Part shown: positions 6,187 through 6,406 of the stretch, piece after piece
Position numbering within the stretch: position 1 is the first letter of the stretch
Layout: every line of letters starts with the position of its first letter
Assembly: GCA_041859375.1 (NCBI GenBank)
Contig: JBHEKP010000383.1
Location: 1 to 6,406 of the forward strand
Direction: 5' to 3'
Source of the DNA: JBHEKP01 sp041859375
GTDB lineage: Bacteria > Hydrogenedentota > Hydrogenedentia > Hydrogenedentales > CAITNO01
DNA length: 6,406 bases
Position numbers and translations under genes: made by a program
Notes under the pieces: generated by a model
What the model was told of the DNA's origin: nothing
The model's database searches: none
The model's input: only the letters and a program-made list of their open reading frames with translations

Positions 6187-6406
6187 TCAGTTGATAAAGA
6201 ATTCCGCCGTCTGAGTGTTGGGGATACGGGTCTTCTGATTACTCACCGAATATATACTCTTGGGGAAGCGCATCTGCATCGCAACCGCCACGGGGTAAGT
6301 TCCGTAGATTTTCACAACACCTGCCTGTGATGTCGTGTTACTGATATATTGGCTCGGTAAAAATGTAAAGCGACCGTTGGCTGGCGGATAAAGCAGTTCG
6401 CTGCCG
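6187..6406 (-). CDS. Hypothetical protein, C-terminal 72 residues only (start beyond right edge)
   Basis: Read on the minus strand, the frame is open from the right window edge to TGA at 6189-6187 and yields 72 residues. It begins G-S-E-L-L-Y-P-P-A-N-G-R-F-T-F and ends N-T-Q-T-A-E-F-F-I-N. I do not recognise the family. The visible part is polar and alternates short hydrophobic and Ser/Thr/Asn-rich stretches (for example Y-G-T-Y-P-V-A-V-A-M-Q-M-R-F-P), which suggests a beta-rich, possibly extracytoplasmic protein. That is only an impression. A strong intrinsic terminator starts 29 bases after the stop on the same strand, supporting this as a genuine gene end. Counting by hand, 108 of 220 bases are G or C (49%), clearly below the neighbouring operon, and AT-rich codons such as ATA and TAT occur, which suggests a different history or expression class. 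No start codon or domain can be assigned from this fragment. Confidence 0.6.
   Translation of the reverse strand, partial: GSELLYPPANGRFTFLPSQYISNTTSQAGVVKIYGTYPVAVAMQMRFPKSIYSVSNQKTRIPNTQTAEFFIN

Overview
The window looks like a stretch of a GC-rich bacterial chromosome. Most of it is roughly 60-75% GC in lines counted by hand. It probably comes from a heterotrophic, polysaccharide- or glycoside-scavenging organism of the kind found in the PVC superphylum, Hydrogenedentota and similar lineages. That placement is inferred from gene content (a GxGYxYP protein beside a carbohydrate-type ABC importer) and base composition, and is weak. No rRNA, tRNA, CRISPR array or mobile element was seen.

Layout, left to right. 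Bases 1-729 (+) are the 3' part of a PHP-domain-like protein whose start lies off the left edge. It converges, with a 15-base gap, on a three-gene minus-strand cluster at 6027-745. In transcription order the cluster is: a secreted GxGYxYP-family putative glycoside hydrolase (6027-3958); a single-polypeptide fusion of a family-1 extracellular solute-binding protein with a MalF-type permease (3961-1592); and a MalG-type permease (1605-745). The genes overlap by 4 and 14 bases, so they almost certainly form one translationally coupled operon. Upstream of it are a strong Shine-Dalgarno, a tentative promoter, a 13-base perfect palindrome that could be an operator, and a strong minus-strand intrinsic terminator. 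That terminator closes a further minus-strand gene, of which only the last 72 codons (6406-6187) are visible. This gene is about 49% GC, clearly lower than its neighbours.

How the genes may work together: the secreted GxGYxYP protein would act on a carbohydrate outside the cytoplasm. The tethered binding domain would capture the product, and the MalF/MalG-like pair would import it. No ATPase is encoded here, so the importer would need a shared MsmX/UgpC-type ATPase from elsewhere. The most unusual element is the binding-protein/permease fusion. It carries one extra membrane segment placed so that the binding domain lies outside the membrane while the permease core keeps its normal orientation.
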